A stretch of DNA of 64,000 nucleotides from contig OY756967.1 in assembly GCA_963580455.1 (NCBI GenBank), positions 7,462,501 through 7,526,500 of the forward strand. Direction: 5' to 3'. Of the stretch, positions 12,305-25,228 are shown piece by piece. Every line of letters begins with the position of its first letter. Within the stretch, counting starts at the first letter, position 1. The notes under the pieces are model-generated. The model was not told the DNA's origin, ran no database searches, and was given only the letters and a program-made list of their open reading frames with translations. The translations under genes were made by a program, and so were the position numbers. Source of the DNA: Euonymus europaeus. Its lineage: Eukaryota > Streptophyta > Magnoliopsida > Celastrales > Celastraceae.

Positions 12305-14582
12305 GGTTGACATGGGTGTCATGGGTCGGCACAGCCATCAACAAGTAAGTAACTTTACTATCAATTATGTTGCTGTGAATGTATAATTGTTTATCGCTAT
12401 GACTATTCTCGCATTGTAGAATATGTGAATACCTAATTAAAATCCTTGTGTGAATAATTGCTTGAATCTTGAACTGGAATGAGATGTAATAATGTTTATT
12501 AAGTTTTGCTGTGAATACAGTATTTATTTTGATTACGCCTAGAAGTTTTTGATATATATATAGGCACACACACATAAGAATTTGTAAATTATAAAATGTA
12601 GTTAGTGGGAATAGTATGACATTTAACAGATTAATAGAAGTACATTGGTGAAGTAGAATGGTTGAGAACCCTGTAAATTATTTCCAATGTATTATTCATA
12701 GTGGAATATTTTCGTGTTTAATTGAGATTTTGTGAGAGTAGCGGAAAAAAAAGAAATTAATGTTGATAATATATTTTTAGTGTGTATGTATGTATAAATG
12801 TAAGACATATGTAATTGAGTACAATGGTATGACTTATTCCTGAAAATAATAGTGGACAATAATAGGATAATGGAGCACTGTGGTTCATCAATAATGTATA
12901 TGAGTCAATGTTCCGATAGCTGATATTTTAGCATAGATTAAATGTAAGCGCTGCATTGTGGGTGTTAATTTAATTAATCATTTTATGAATTTGTTGTGTT
13001 TATATTTATATCGTAAAACTCAATTAGATAGGCATGTAAAATTATTTAGATATCATATATGTGTGCCTAGAATATATCGGTTTATACATGTATATTGGAA
13101 ATAAATTAAACAATTGGAATAATCGCATAAGGGGCAATTAGTAGGTACTATATAGTGAGAATATTGAAGAAATCAGACTCTAAGTATAATACTTGAGCGA
13201 AAGCACACTACTGACACCAAACGAGTTAGGCACTCTATGGTTAGTTGAGGAAGTAGTATGAATAAATATTTTAAACTTGATTAAGGTGATAATAAGTGTT
13301 AGGTTATATAACAGTAGTATTTATGAATGAATTATAATTAATAAAATTAAGGAATATTTTTATGTTTTAAGGAATAGGTTTCCGATGGATTAGAAAATAA
13401 ATTAAGTATTTAATTTAATATGTTTGTCTGGGTATGAACATTAATTTCGAAATTAAAATAAAAGTAAAGTCATTGTTGAGATCATAGTAACTGATGTTTC
13501 ACTATGATATACATTGTAATTGTTGATTCATCTTTTTAATTAATTAATTCTACTTAGGTATTTATAATTTGGGGAAGTCATTGAAATAATTTATATTAAA
13601 TGAATATACTTTTATCTGAGAGTGCTAGGCTGTAGGGTAAGTATATAACGTAATGTAAATAGCGATATGACTTATGGGTCTAGTGGTGTAGGTAAGTGTT
13701 TTACTGTATATTTTACCTCAATATTGTCATGGTGTTGATCTAATGGTGTAAATGTAAATGTGTGTGATCATTGTTGTTTATGAATAAATTGTTGCTATAC
13801 ATATAGATAAAGTCATTGTACTCATGGTATCCAATTTTGGGTATACAGTGATATTAAATAGTTGGGTAACAATCTAGGTTAGTGTAGAAAATAATAAGAA
13901 AGGAACTATGGTGAATTCAGGGATTGGAATATATAAACTAATATTCACAGTTTTATTATAGTTGATGGAACTAAGAATTGAAAAAAATAAATAAATAAAT
14001 AAAAATCTACTACTTGAAGGATTAGTAAAGTTATAATTATGATAGTCAATGATAGAATTAACCTCTGATAGGTTAGGTTTGACGTTGACAGGTTTGATAA
14101 GTTATTATAAGGTGGATATGTGGATGGGCTCGTATATAATAGGAAGAGAGGTAGGATATATGAACATAGCTAGGGTGGAACCACAATATTATTGAATATA
14201 AAGTTCCTCAAGCATAGGTGGATTAATTGACATTATAAAGGAATCTAAGGTAATAGAGATGTTAGTAAAGGTACATGATAGCACTAGAGTATATCAATGT
14301 TGATACAATCTGGACAAAGTGCCTTAATGGAGAACCTTAATGTTTGGTAGGATGTATGAGTCAATACTCGGAATAGTGATAATTGTTTTAACGCAAACAA
14401 AATGTGAGTGTTTTGTGATATATATTAATTAATTATTATATGAATTATTGAGAGAATATTTATATGGGAATGCTAATGAGTATACAATAAAATTGCGATC
14501 AAATCACGTATATAGGCGCCCTGAAGGTATATGTATATACATGTAAATAGGAAATAGGCTACAATAGCATAAAAAAATGTAC

Positions 14583-17056
14583 TGTTGTCCTACATTTATG
14601 TTTTGATGCAAAATACGTATTGGACTATTTGATTGTGCTTATCTTTGGATGAATTTGGATGAATCATGAAATGTATTTTCTCTACTAATTTAAGCTTCAT
14701 TATATATCTTTGGAATCATGTTTGATCATATTTGATATGAATTTGATGATTTTGGACTTGTTCATTTTCGCACTACAAAAATTGTTGAAACATCACACTG
14801 TGCATACGTTGGTTGAATTGTCATAACTTATTCATATGATCTCTGATTGACTTGATTCTTGTTTTGAAAATTATTTAAGACACTCTGAAATTTTTCATTG
14901 TGAAATATTGTCAGGTCAATTTTAAGTCTATCATGTTCAATTTGTCAGTTGAAATTAATTCACTAGTGTAGTTGTCAAACTAGCCCAGTTGAGATTTGCA
15001 TGATCAAATTGAATGACCAAACGACCTCAATTATAAGTGAAATTTTGTATGCACATTCTTATATAGATAAATTGATTTATCATGTGCTTAATTGAATTTT
15101 ATTGAGCTTATATCATATTGGTTAACCCAAGTGCAAGCATTGAAGCTCTTTGAGCTTACAAGCAAAATTGGAGTGTTCTATCACTCATTTCTTTGTAGGT
15201 ACAAATCATACACTTATTTGGGACATTAATTTAGGATGTTAAATGGTCATGGAGTATTGAGGTTTCATTGTTTAGGCACTTAGAACCCGAAATCCCCTAG
15301 GAAACCCTATTTGGGAGCAATTGAGATTATGTGAGCTACATTGAAGGATTTATTTAGGAAAGAGTCTAAGACATATTTATTGAGGAAGTTGACCAAATTT
15401 GGAGTGAAGAAGACTTAAATTGGTGCAACCCATTCTTATCCAAAATAGCTTAAATTCCTCAATTTGACCTTCCATGGGTTAGACTAAGTTGAATTAATGT
15501 TGGATGATTTATTTGGAGTAGGGGCTCGGTCATAACCGTTCCAGAAAGCCTTAGGACCCTTTCGAGGGAGTTTGAGAAGCCTTGGATTCATTTGAATTCA
15601 AATGAAAAAGATTGGAGCCAAAACACTTGGAGGAAAATTGTCCACATCACCATGTACTATTATGTTCTTGTTTTCAAGTATTTTGGGGGGAATTTCATGT
15701 GAGACTTGCAAGGGTTGTTTGGTTGATTGTTGAAGCCTTTCTAAGCTTTAAGAAGAGTTTAACAAGAAGCACAAAAGTTCCAAACAAACCTTGGAGCCAA
15801 GATTTGAAATTTGAATCAAAGGTTGACCAAAAGTCAATAACGGCTAGCCTTTCAATGGTGTTGATTGATTTCGTTTTTGAAGATGAAGGGAAGAGATTAT
15901 AAGTTGATTGATGGCTGAGATTGAATATTAACAAGATCCAATGGCCAAGATTAAATGGAGACAAATGAAGAGGAAAGTCATGCTTCATTCCACACTTGGA
16001 AAAACTCATGTGCAAAAAAAATTACCAAGAGAGCTTTTGTTCTTGATTCTACAATTTTTGAGTGATCTTCTCTTGATCTTTTGATCATCATTTGCTGAGA
16101 TTATTGTCATCATCTTCCCTTCATCAACCTCAAGCTAAGACACACTTTGAAGCCAAAAATCATTAAGGTATTTCTTTGAGTGTTCTTGAGCTACTTTCCA
16201 CAAAGCTTCTCCTAAATTTATTTCCATCTTTGTGAGACTTTGAGTGAACCTTTGGTTGAGTGAAAGCCACAAATTTGAGCCAAATTTATATCCTACCAGT
16301 GAGCTTTACATTGAGATATTAAGTGTTCCTCATCCAAATAGCTTAGAGCTAATCTTGAGAGAACCAAAAACCAAATCACCTGTAAAAGCCCCTTTTAAGG
16401 GCATTACCTTTGAGAGGTGTGTGAAAGTTTAAGGTTAGCTTCAAACCTTGATGGTGTACAAGTTTTGGGTGTGCTTGGAAACCCTAAGTTTGTGGTGAAC
16501 TTGCCAAACCACTTATATCCTTTAGTGGATTTGGAAATCCTAAGCTTGAGAGCTTAGGTAGTGGATGTATGTGTGAGCACCGAACCACTATATATCCTTG
16601 TGCACTCTAATTTTTTATGTCCTTTCTTGTTTGGTGTTATTAGTGATTTGTGTGCCTTATAAATTGATATTAGGGTTTTGCTTGCTGCCATTGCTTGTTG
16701 GGATATTGATTGTGGTTGAACAACTTGTGATTAGTGGATTCTAGGTATACTTTGGATAGTTAATTTTCTGGAATAGCAATCTGTCCGTGCACTGTTCATA
16801 TAGCTATACTTCGAATTTTGATCTGAATATTTGATATAGTATTCATTAAGGTATTTTCATATTGCATACCAAATTTCGTTGCATTTGGACTTGAATTACT
16901 AGGTCAAATAACATCTACTTGGTTGGGTGGCAGATTTGTACTATATACACTGTTTTGATCATTTGTACGTTTTTAGATTGTGGTTTTTGTATTTGGGGTT
17001 TATACTTAGTTTTTGGAGACACAATTCACCCCCCCTCTTGTGTTAGCCTAGTGATT
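14583..17056 (+). mobile_element. Probable Copia-type LTR inserted inside element B (borders uncertain)
   Basis: The text changes character near 14583 (TGTTGTCCTAC) and again after about 17056. Near the end is AATTCACCCCCCCTCTTG, a phrase I associate with the end of long plant Ty1/copia (Sire-like) LTRs. No primer site or pol genes follow, so it would be a solo or partial LTR. TGTAC occurs just before 14583 and at 17057-17061, which would fit a 5-bp duplication, but the right end would then lack the expected CA. Several short frames (for example 15612-15902) are not convincing genes. Confidence 0.4.
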
Positions 17057-17983
17057 TGTACATGAAGTAGTTTGTTTGTACTATTAAACAGACCACAATA
17101 CACCTAGTATGCTTATTCAAAAGTACGATTGTGGTACCAATGGTTTAGAAACGAAATCAGTTATTAGTGAATGTGGTTGGAGTAAATACCATGAATATCG
17201 ATAGACAATATTAAGGCCTATATTACATGTAGTTAGCGACAACGTGATTTCGGAGTATTAGCAGAATGTAATCATAATATCGGTACATGACTAGAGGTTT
17301 CATTAAATACGAACTAGTTGGGGATTGTAGTATGACTCATGTTCCTGTAAAAAAAAATGGAATGGAATGTAATGCTACGGATGACCGGTTGAATTTTCAT
17401 TTAGGAATCAATGATTTCATTAATAATGGGCAAATATTAAACTTAGGGCATTTAATTTAGTTTCAGATGAGTTATCAATATATTGGATAGAATTGAGATG
17501 TTGAAGGAATGTTTGAGCAAGTGGAGATAAAATTATGGATTGAGTTAAGAAACGAATTGAAGGCTCGAGATACATAACAACATTATTTCTATATCAATGT
17601 TCATACAATAGGTAGCAAGTGCTTAAATAGAGATAAATAACTAAAAGTCCATGAATGAGAAATATGATTGGACTTCCAATATATTGGTACTAAGATAATT
17701 TAAATACAACATGGGACAAAAGTCGACGATAAGTTGAGTGTTGGATTAATACATAATCAATGGTGTTGGGGTAATATAATATTGAACAAGGATAGGCTGT
17801 ACGGTTATATAACATAGTATTGGTAGAGACGTTTATGGCATCTATGTGTTTCATACACCAGTCGGGAGGAAGTTAAACAGCATTTGTACTACCTATATTA
17901 AATATATTCAATTTAATTGAAGGAATGAGATTTTTTTACTCGAGGGTGACTTCGTAGGCAAATTTCGAGGATGAAATTTTCAT

Positions 17984-17992
17984 GAGGGGAGA
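17984..17992 (+). other. Polypurine tract of element B
   Basis: GAGGGGAGA, nine purines just upstream of the 3' LTR, is placed to prime plus-strand DNA synthesis. It follows the chromovirus-like TTTCGAGGATGAAATTTT sequence. Confidence 0.75.
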
Positions 17993-17993
17993 T

Positions 17994-20048
17994 TGTAACA
18001 CCCCGACCTAAAGTACAGTAGAAATATTAGGGAATTTATAGTGACATAGTTTATGAGAAAATTGGACAAAATTAGAATATATATAGAAGCAAACCTAAAT
18101 AGGGTCAAGGTAATTTTAATAAATTATACAAGAAAAAATAAAATTTAAGAGCGCAAGAATCGTTTGAATTGGAGTTGAAATGAATTTAGGAAGCTATATA
18201 TATAAATATGATAATGACCACAACAATGGCAATACTGTAAATATATATAGATAATTATTGTAATTACGTGATAAGAGAGGGGGCAGAACGGTAAAAACAA
18301 AATAGGAAATAAAAAAATATCAACAAAATTGAAAATGGGGCACGGAAATCGAGAACCCTTACCTAACTAGGAGAGAGAGAAAGGCGACGAAGGGACGGTT
18401 TCCGGTGACGGTGACGAAACATCGAACGGCGGACACTGGAATGACGAGAGTGGCGAGGGGAGTTCAAGGATTCGATTTTCGGATTGAAAAGAGGAGTATT
18501 AGGCTGTCTATCGGGGAGAGAGAGGGGCGGCTATCGTGAACTTCCAAGCCGAATTTCGGTGAACTCAGGCCACCGTTTAGGTAAACACCGCCACCGACAG
18601 ATTCGTCGTCACATAGGCTATCTAAAATGGACCACCATGAGGTCCACCGCCCCTTAATTGGCGGTTAAGTTCTGGAATCGGGTCTGTTAGACCCGCAAAC
18701 TGTTACAACCGGGTCGAGCTGACTCGGTTGGTTTATTTTAATTTAATTAATTAATAATTATTATAATTAGTTATTTGAAGTTAATTATATGAAGATAAGC
18801 GTATTAATAAATAAGTTGAATAAAAATACAATGATATTAATAAATGAGTTAAAGACACTAGGATTAACAAATTATTGTGTATGTTATATGGGTTTGTTAG
18901 ACCCGCTAGGAGTGATCACCGGGTCGAGCTGTTTCGATTGGATATGATTTTAATTAATTAATTGTAATAAGTTAAATATATTAAGTTAATGGTATTAATA
19001 AAATAAATTGATTAAAAAAATAATAGTATTGATAAATGAATTAATGATTGTAGGATTAATATATAATTGTGGCTATTGTATGGGTTTCAAGAACTCATCT
19101 TTGTAATTAAATTATCATGATTACGGGAGCACATCGCGGTAAGTAATATCTAACTGCATTGCGAAACATTGTGATAAATGTTGGTTTATGTTATAAATGC
19201 GTGAAATGTGTTGTTGCATTGATTGACTGTCTATGAACTGTGATGTGTCATATGACGATGTAACTGTATTATGGATTACTGTGATGGATGTTTGTTTATG
19301 CTATTTTGAATGGAATGTGAGGTGAGATTATAATGTCTATGGAGGTTATGTTTACTGTTTGTTCGGCATGAAGCATGACATATCATGGCATACACGAACT
19401 GTACATAAAGTATAAAAATGTTTTTACGGACCAGTTACTACTGCTTCAGAGGGGGTATATGTTGAGGTTATGTTGATTGGAAAATGAAAAGGTTTTATTG
19501 ACTGAAAAGTGTTCTTTGGTAGAACACTTAATTAAAGGAAAATCCCGACCGATTGCTCTGTAGCAGTGTATCTAGGTTAGGGCCCAAATACTGGAATAGG
19601 TTTTAAATCGTTCACTGTTCTTTTAAGAAATGGTTCATGTGCATTCATGCATAGATATTACTTGCTGGCCTCTACTCACTATGTTCCGTGATGTAGATGA
19701 TGATCGCTTAGATGATTGTGCTAACTTAGAAGTTGATGGTGTCGCTGCGGATCCATGGTGATGATGCTCATGTGATGGAAGTGGGATTGTATTCAATTGA
19801 AGTTATTGGATTTTGTGTTCAGCTAACTGGATTAAAGGGTGACAGTATTCTTAAGTTATTTGTGGGAGATAGACGATCCAGTACTATTATTATTATATGA
19901 GACTATTTGATGTTTAAATAGCGTGTCGTTCTGCTTAGGGTGGTATAAATTACATAAGCTAGTGTATGTGGTAAAAGTTAAAATTCTCATGAGTAGCATT
20001 CTAGCTTGTGGACCCACAAAATTGGGTGTCATGAGTTGGGGTATTACA
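17994..20048 (+). repeat. 3' LTR of element B
   Basis: 2055 bp, starting TGTAACACCCC and ending GGGGTATTACA. It is a close match to the 5' LTR with scattered substitutions and small gaps. The last LTR base is followed by the GGTTG target duplication. Confidence 0.9.
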
Positions 20049-20053
20049 GGTTG

Positions 20054-22016
20054 ACAACACCTCCAGTGTTAGTGATTCCGGAAAGGAATGTAGGCTACTA
20101 GGTGTATTGCGATGCATCTGGAGTCGGGTTGGGTTGTGTGTTGCTGCAACGTGGCCGAGTGATAGAATATGGTTCAAGGTTGCTCAAGACACATGAGGGG
20201 AATTATCCGGTGCACGATTTGGAGTTAGCGGCAGTTGTTTTTGAACTTAAGCAATGAAGATATTATCTTTACGGAGAGAGATTTAAAGTGTTCTCAGATC
20301 ACAAGAGCCTAAAGTATCTATTCACACAAAGGGAGTTGAATTTGTGGCAAAGGAGATGGATGAAATACTTGGAGGACTTCGACTTCGATTTGCAATACCA
20401 TCCCGGTAAAGCAAATGTAGTCGCGGATGCGTTGAGTAGGAAGCGGAGGATTGCTAGCCTATTCATGCATGAGTGGGGAATTGTAGAGACAATTAATCAG
20501 TTTGGGTTAGAGTTGAAGAGTCTCGAGGAAAAGACGTATTTGTGTTGTATGACTTCGAGACCCAAGATGGTACAAAAGGTTATAGATGCACAAAACGTAT
20601 ATCATAATTTTGATGTGATTGATGAGAGTCTTTGATGGGTTCGAGGGAATGATGGTGGAGTACGCTATGTTGGAAGGTTAGTGGTTCCCGAAGATGATGT
20701 GTTGAGACAAGAGGTTCTGAAGGGGGACACACCATTCTTGGTTTGCCATGCATCCAGGGGGTACGAAGATGTACCGAGACTTGAAGAAGAGTTTCTGGTG
20801 GAAGGGCATGAAGGCCGATGTGGCTAGATTTGTGACGAAGTGTCTTACTTGTCAACAAGTAAAGGCAGAGCATCAGAGACCAGCTGGATTGTTGCAACCT
20901 TTACCAGTAGCACAATGGAAGTGGGAGAGGATCACAATGGATTTCGTGACGGCGTTGCCAATGACTTAGAGACTGCATGACAAGATTTGGGTGATAGTGG
21001 ACAGATTGACCAAGTCTGCACACTTCTTACCAATGAACAAAACAGATTCATTGGAATCTTTGAGTACGTTGTATGTGAAGGAGATCGTGAGACTTCACGG
21101 AATTCCATTGTCTATTGTGTCAGATTGAGACCCGCGGTTTACCGGTAGATTCTGGAGTAGTTTGCAAGAAGCGTTGGGAACGAAGTTGGATTTCTCTACA
21201 GCTTATCATCCTTAGAGTGATGGGCAAAGTGAGAGAACCATACAGATTTTGGAAGATATGCTATGGGCATGTGTAATTAACTTTGGAGGAAGTTGGGATC
21301 GGTACTTACATTTGGTAGAGTTTGTGTATAACAACTCTTTCTAGAGTAGTATCCGAATGGCACCTTTCGAGGCACTCTATGGGGGGCCTTGTAGGTCGCC
21401 TTTGTGTTGGGTGGAGGTTGGAGAAAAAGTTGTTTCAGGACCGGAGATGGTCAAGGAAGCTCGAGAGAGAGCTGATGAGATCCGGAAGCGGTTGATCACT
21501 GAGCAGAGCCGACAAAAGTCTTATGCTGACCGGAGGAGGAGACCTTTGGAGTTCGCGGTAGGCGATAAGGTTTTCTTGAAGGTTAGTTCGAGACGGGGAA
21601 TTCAGAGGTATAATAAGCATGGGAAGTTGGCACCGAGATTTGTGGGGCCATTTGAGATTCTTGAAGCGGTTGGACCGGTGGCATACCGTTTGGCACTTCC
21701 ACCGAAGCTTGAGAAGGTTCACAATGTATTCCATGTGTCAATGCCTCGGAAATATGAGCCGGATCCGTCGAATGTGATAGATTGGAGTACGTTGGAAGTT
21801 GAGGGAGATGGGAGCTACACTCTTCAACTGGTGAAGACTCTAGACCGACATAACAAGGTCACGAGGACGAGTGTGATTCCATTAGTAAAAGTGATGTGGA
21901 TGTATCACGGAGTTGAAGAAGCAACTTGGGAGTTGGAATCCAGAATAAAGGAGAAGTACCCAGAGTTATTCGAAGATTTAGGTACGTGTGTAGTTAAATT
22001 TCGGGATGAAATTTCA
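20054..22016 (+). pseudogene. RNase H and integrase of element A, disrupted
   Basis: This resumes the pol frame after element B. RNase H (about 20054-20440) has a [12 protein letters not shown] first-aspartate motif and the ADALSR end. Integrase follows: zinc-finger cysteines CLTCQQ near 20850, the first catalytic aspartate in TMDF near 20938, a second in SD before a stop at 21126-21128, and the glutamate in GQSERT near 21230. The C-terminal part ends in a chromodomain-like stretch (about 21870-21985, EEATWELES). Stops include 20099 (TAG), 20236 (TGA), 20967 (TAG), 21126 (TGA), 21213 (TAG) and 21342 (TAG), nearly all readable as C-to-T changes. The last frame now runs on into the 3' LTR because no stop remains at the usual end. 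Confidence 0.87.
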
Positions 22017-22018
22017 TT

Positions 22019-22030
22019 AAGGGAGGAGGA
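22019..22030 (+). other. Polypurine tract of element A
   Basis: AAGGGAGGAGGA directly precedes the 3' LTR start at 22031. It follows TTTCGGGATGAAATTT, the usual chromovirus sequence at this point. Confidence 0.85.
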
Positions 22031-22919
22031 TGTGAAACCCCAACCCAAAAATTTAGGTTTGAGTCAAATTACGGATGATCTGTGAGGTACGGAATCATGG
22101 AAAAATAGTTTTGAGCCAGGTTCAGTAAATGGGCCATAACTTTTAGTATACATGTCCATTTCGGGATCATAATATATCAAATTGAAGCTTAGACCGAGCC
22201 GGAAAATAAATTTGAAGAAAACTGGGGTGCTGAAAAGCATAAAGCATCCGGACACCCTAAAAAGCCGTCCGGACGCTTCCTTGAGGAACTGAAGCAGTGG
22301 GTTTGAGAAAGAAAAGAATAGTGCTGTGAACAGTAAAGCGTCCGGACAACCTACCGAGGCGTCTGAACACTTAAGCCTACATAGGAAGGCAGAGAAGGGA
22401 GAGTGATGCAAGGCGTCCGAACGGCCACTTTAGGCGTCCAGACACCTATCGAGAAAACAGGTTTTTAGGCGCAGGCTTACACATTTCTGCTCAAAACACA
22501 TTTTAGAGAGACCAGAGTAGAGAGAGAAAGAGCTTTTGGTTAGACTTTAGCTTGGAGATTGTGGATTGGTGATCATTGAAGCTAAACAAGGAAGATTGAA
22601 GCTTGATTTGGGAGATTTGGTAAGTTTTATTTTAGTTACGAAAATTCTAGGTTTTGTTAGATTTGCTAGATTCTTGAAGAGTTGAGTTCCGTCATTTGGA
22701 TATGTTGATTATAGGTTGATTTTGGACATATGTATAGGTTTGTTTTTTATTTTGGAGTGAAGGATTGATTGGGTTGAGTTTTGAGGAAGAAAAGAATAAT
22801 GCTGTGAACAGTAAAGCGTCTGGACACCCTACCGAGGCGTTCAGACACTTAAGCCTACATATGAAGGCAGAGAAGGGAGAGTGATGCAAGGCGTCCGGAC
22901 GGCCACTTTAGGCGTCCAA

Positions 22920-24593
22920 TGTGACACCCCGATCCGGGCACACCACGGGTGCTCTCCAGCACCGTCCTAGGCCACTAGTGCGATCATTCGGCAAACCGGA
23001 AATCCGGCGGCATCTCCCCGTATATCGGAGAGTCCCCGCCTGCATCAGAAACACGCAGCATAAATTCAATTCATCACACTAGCAACCTAGCTAGGCCTCA
23101 GGCCTCAAACACATGCAATCATGATCCTAGGGGCCACAGGCCATCCACTACCAGCATGCACAAACTTATAGTAATAATCACAACATCAAAGTTCATAATA
23201 TCATATAACCAAAAATCAATACTCAACATTCATCATGCATACACCCTCTGGTGCCAATCGGTTATAACAATATTATGAACAAACATCAATACATCGTAGA
23301 CAAAATACGTGCTAGAGTACATCTTGAACACCCACATCCTACCCAGGGCTATCCATGTCACATCCCGCCCTCACTGATCTGCTCCACCAGTACCTGTACC
23401 AGTATCTTCTGTGGGAAGGAACCGAAAGTAGAGAGTGAGCAAGAAGCTTTGTAGGGTTAAAAGTATAAAGAGTATAAAGGCTGAATCCGAACAATAGGTT
23501 ATGCAACAATATGAAATCTACCACATGCACGTATACTCAACAATCACATCCTACATATGTATATATATACATAACTACCATGATGCATGAACGGAAATCA
23601 CATCGTGCCCATAGGTGATGAAACACACACAATCGGGTCATGCAACATCAAGAATTAACAATATTCCACAAGCAAGGTTCGTTTCCCCTTAGAAGCAATT
23701 AAGGTGGAAACACAATTAAAGTGGCCAATGAGGAATCAAAACGCTCTCTAAAATATTGAGAACGAATGATAGAAAGAATGGTTGGAAATCCGCTACCTCG
23801 TGTTGAGCAATTCTCCAAAAATCCCACAATTAGGGTTTAAACCCCGTTTCACCAAACCTAACCAATTTACACAATTTTGTACTCATTTAATCATCCAAAC
23901 ATCTCAATATATCATATCAATAATAAATTAATCAAACAATCAAGAGAAACTTACTTTCTCTCTCTAGAATTCCTTCTAAAATCCTCCAAAAATTCCACTT
24001 AGCTCAACTCAACATCAAACCACGAAATCAACCTACATATATGTTCCAAGTCAACCGATAAACAACATATCTAAAGCATAGAACTCAACTCTACAAGAAT
24101 CTAGCAAATCTAGGAAAACCTAGAATTTCTAAAAACTAAGAAAAACTTACCAAATCACCCAAATCCACCTTAAATCTTCCTTGTTTGGCTTCAATGATCA
24201 CCAATCTACCATCTCCAAGCCAAACTCCAACCAAAAGATCCTTCTCTCTCTTCTTTTCTCTCTCTTTCTCTCACTACTTGGGCTATCCAAGATTGTGGTA
24301 TGCAGAAATGCCTAAATTCTGAACTTAATATCAGATTTCCCGATAGCCGTCCAGAAGCCCTAAGCATCCGTCCAGACGGATTAATGTTCGCAGAACTCTA
24401 TTTTTCCTCAAAATTTATTCCCCGGCTCGGTATAAGCTTCGATTTGATATATTATGCGCCCGAAACAGACATGTATACCAAAAGTTATGGCCCATTTACC
24501 GAACCTAGCTCAAAACTATTTTTCCATCATTTCGTACCTCACGGATCATCCGTAAATGGACTCAAAACTAAATTTTTGGGTCGAGGTTTCACA
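22920..24593 (-). mobile_element. Inverted solo LTR of a related chromovirus
   Basis: It begins TGTGACACCCCGATCC, the reverse complement of an LTR end. It finishes GGTCGAGGTTTCACA, the reverse complement of an LTR start. Length is 1674 bp and no internal region is present. Flanks are TCCAA (22915-22919) and TCCGG (24594-24598). They match as a 5-bp duplication if the left copy has suffered two G-to-A changes, and the surrounding LTR sequence continues across. It contains no gene. Confidence 0.85.
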
Positions 24594-25163
24594 TCCGGAC
24601 ACCTACCGGGAAAACAAGTTTTTAGGAGTAGGCTTACACATTTTTGCTCAAAACACATTTTGGAGAGACCAGAGTGGAGAGAGAGAGAGAGAGAGAGAAG
24701 AGAGAGGGAGAGAGAAGGAGCTTTTGGTTAGACTTTGGCTTGGAGATTGTGGATTGGTGATCATTGAAGCCAAACAAGGAAGATTCAAGCTTGATTTGGG
24801 GGATTTGGTAAGTTTTCTTTCAGTTTCGAAAATTCTAGGTTTTGTTAGATTTGTTAGATTCTTGAAGAGTTGAGTTCCGTGCTTTGGATATGTTGGTTAT
24901 ATGTTGATTTTGGACATATGTATAGGTTTTTTTTTGATTTTGGAGTGAAGGATTGATTGGGTTGAGTTTCGAGGAAGAAAAGAATAGTGCTGTGAATAGT
25001 AAAGTGTCCGGACACCCTACCGAGGCGTCTGGACACTTAAGCCTACATAGGAAGGAAAAGAAGGGAGACTGATGCAAGGCGTCTGGATACCTATCGGGAA
25101 AACAGGCTTTTAGGAGCAGGGTTACAAATTTCTGCTCAAAACGCATTTTGGAGAGACTAGAGT

Positions 25164-25165
<2 letters not shown>

Positions 25166-25226
<61 letters not shown>
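25166..25226. repeat. (GA)n microsatellite
   Basis: About 60 bp of uninterrupted GA in the third module copy of the enlarged LTR. The other copies have much shorter runs (near 22512, 24680 and 25684), so this one has expanded. Confidence 0.95.

Positions 25227-25228
<2 letters not shown>

Larger units (their letters stand above)
12305..17993 (+). other. Internal region of element B, non-coding
   Basis: AT-rich, with no gag, protease, RT or integrase motif in any frame. The longest frames (91 and 96 codons) resemble nothing I recognise. The parts at about 12835-13130 and 14310-14575 look like diverged direct repeats of each other, sharing phrases such as ATGAGTCAAT and ATACATGTA in the same order. 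A segment of different character lies at about 14583-17056. The last 50 bases contain TTTCGAGGATGAAATTTT, the usual sequence before the polypurine tract in chromoviruses. This suggests B descends from a coding chromovirus. Confidence 0.75.
10232..20048 (+). mobile_element. Element B: non-coding LTR retrotransposon (LARD-like)
   Basis: It begins TGTAACACCCC and ends GTATTACA. GGTTG flanks it at 10227-10231 and 20049-20053, and the RT/RNase H gene of element A reads on across the site. It has two closely similar LTRs of about 2.07 kb and a 5.7-kb internal region without recognisable gag or pol. A purine-rich tract lies directly before the 3' LTR. I found no initiator-Met primer site after the 5' LTR. 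Long LTRs with a non-coding interior fit a large retrotransposon derivative that depends on proteins from an autonomous relative. LTR relatives in the window are C (28123) and F (52058). Confidence 0.85.

Noticed and set aside
10230..12305. LTR 10232-12304 as an independent solo LTR flanked by GGTTG on both sides
   Set aside because: A second full LTR, a polypurine tract and a matching GGTTG at 20049 support one complete element. The GGTTG after the first LTR is noted as a finding instead.
15612..15902. 96-codon frame in the interior of element B
   Set aside because: No known motif and no neighbouring gag or pol. It lies in probable LTR sequence; likely chance.
24300..24731. 143-codon frame crossing the edge of the inverted LTR
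   Set aside because: It spans an insertion boundary (24593) and a GA repeat, and similar frames occur in other LTR modules.
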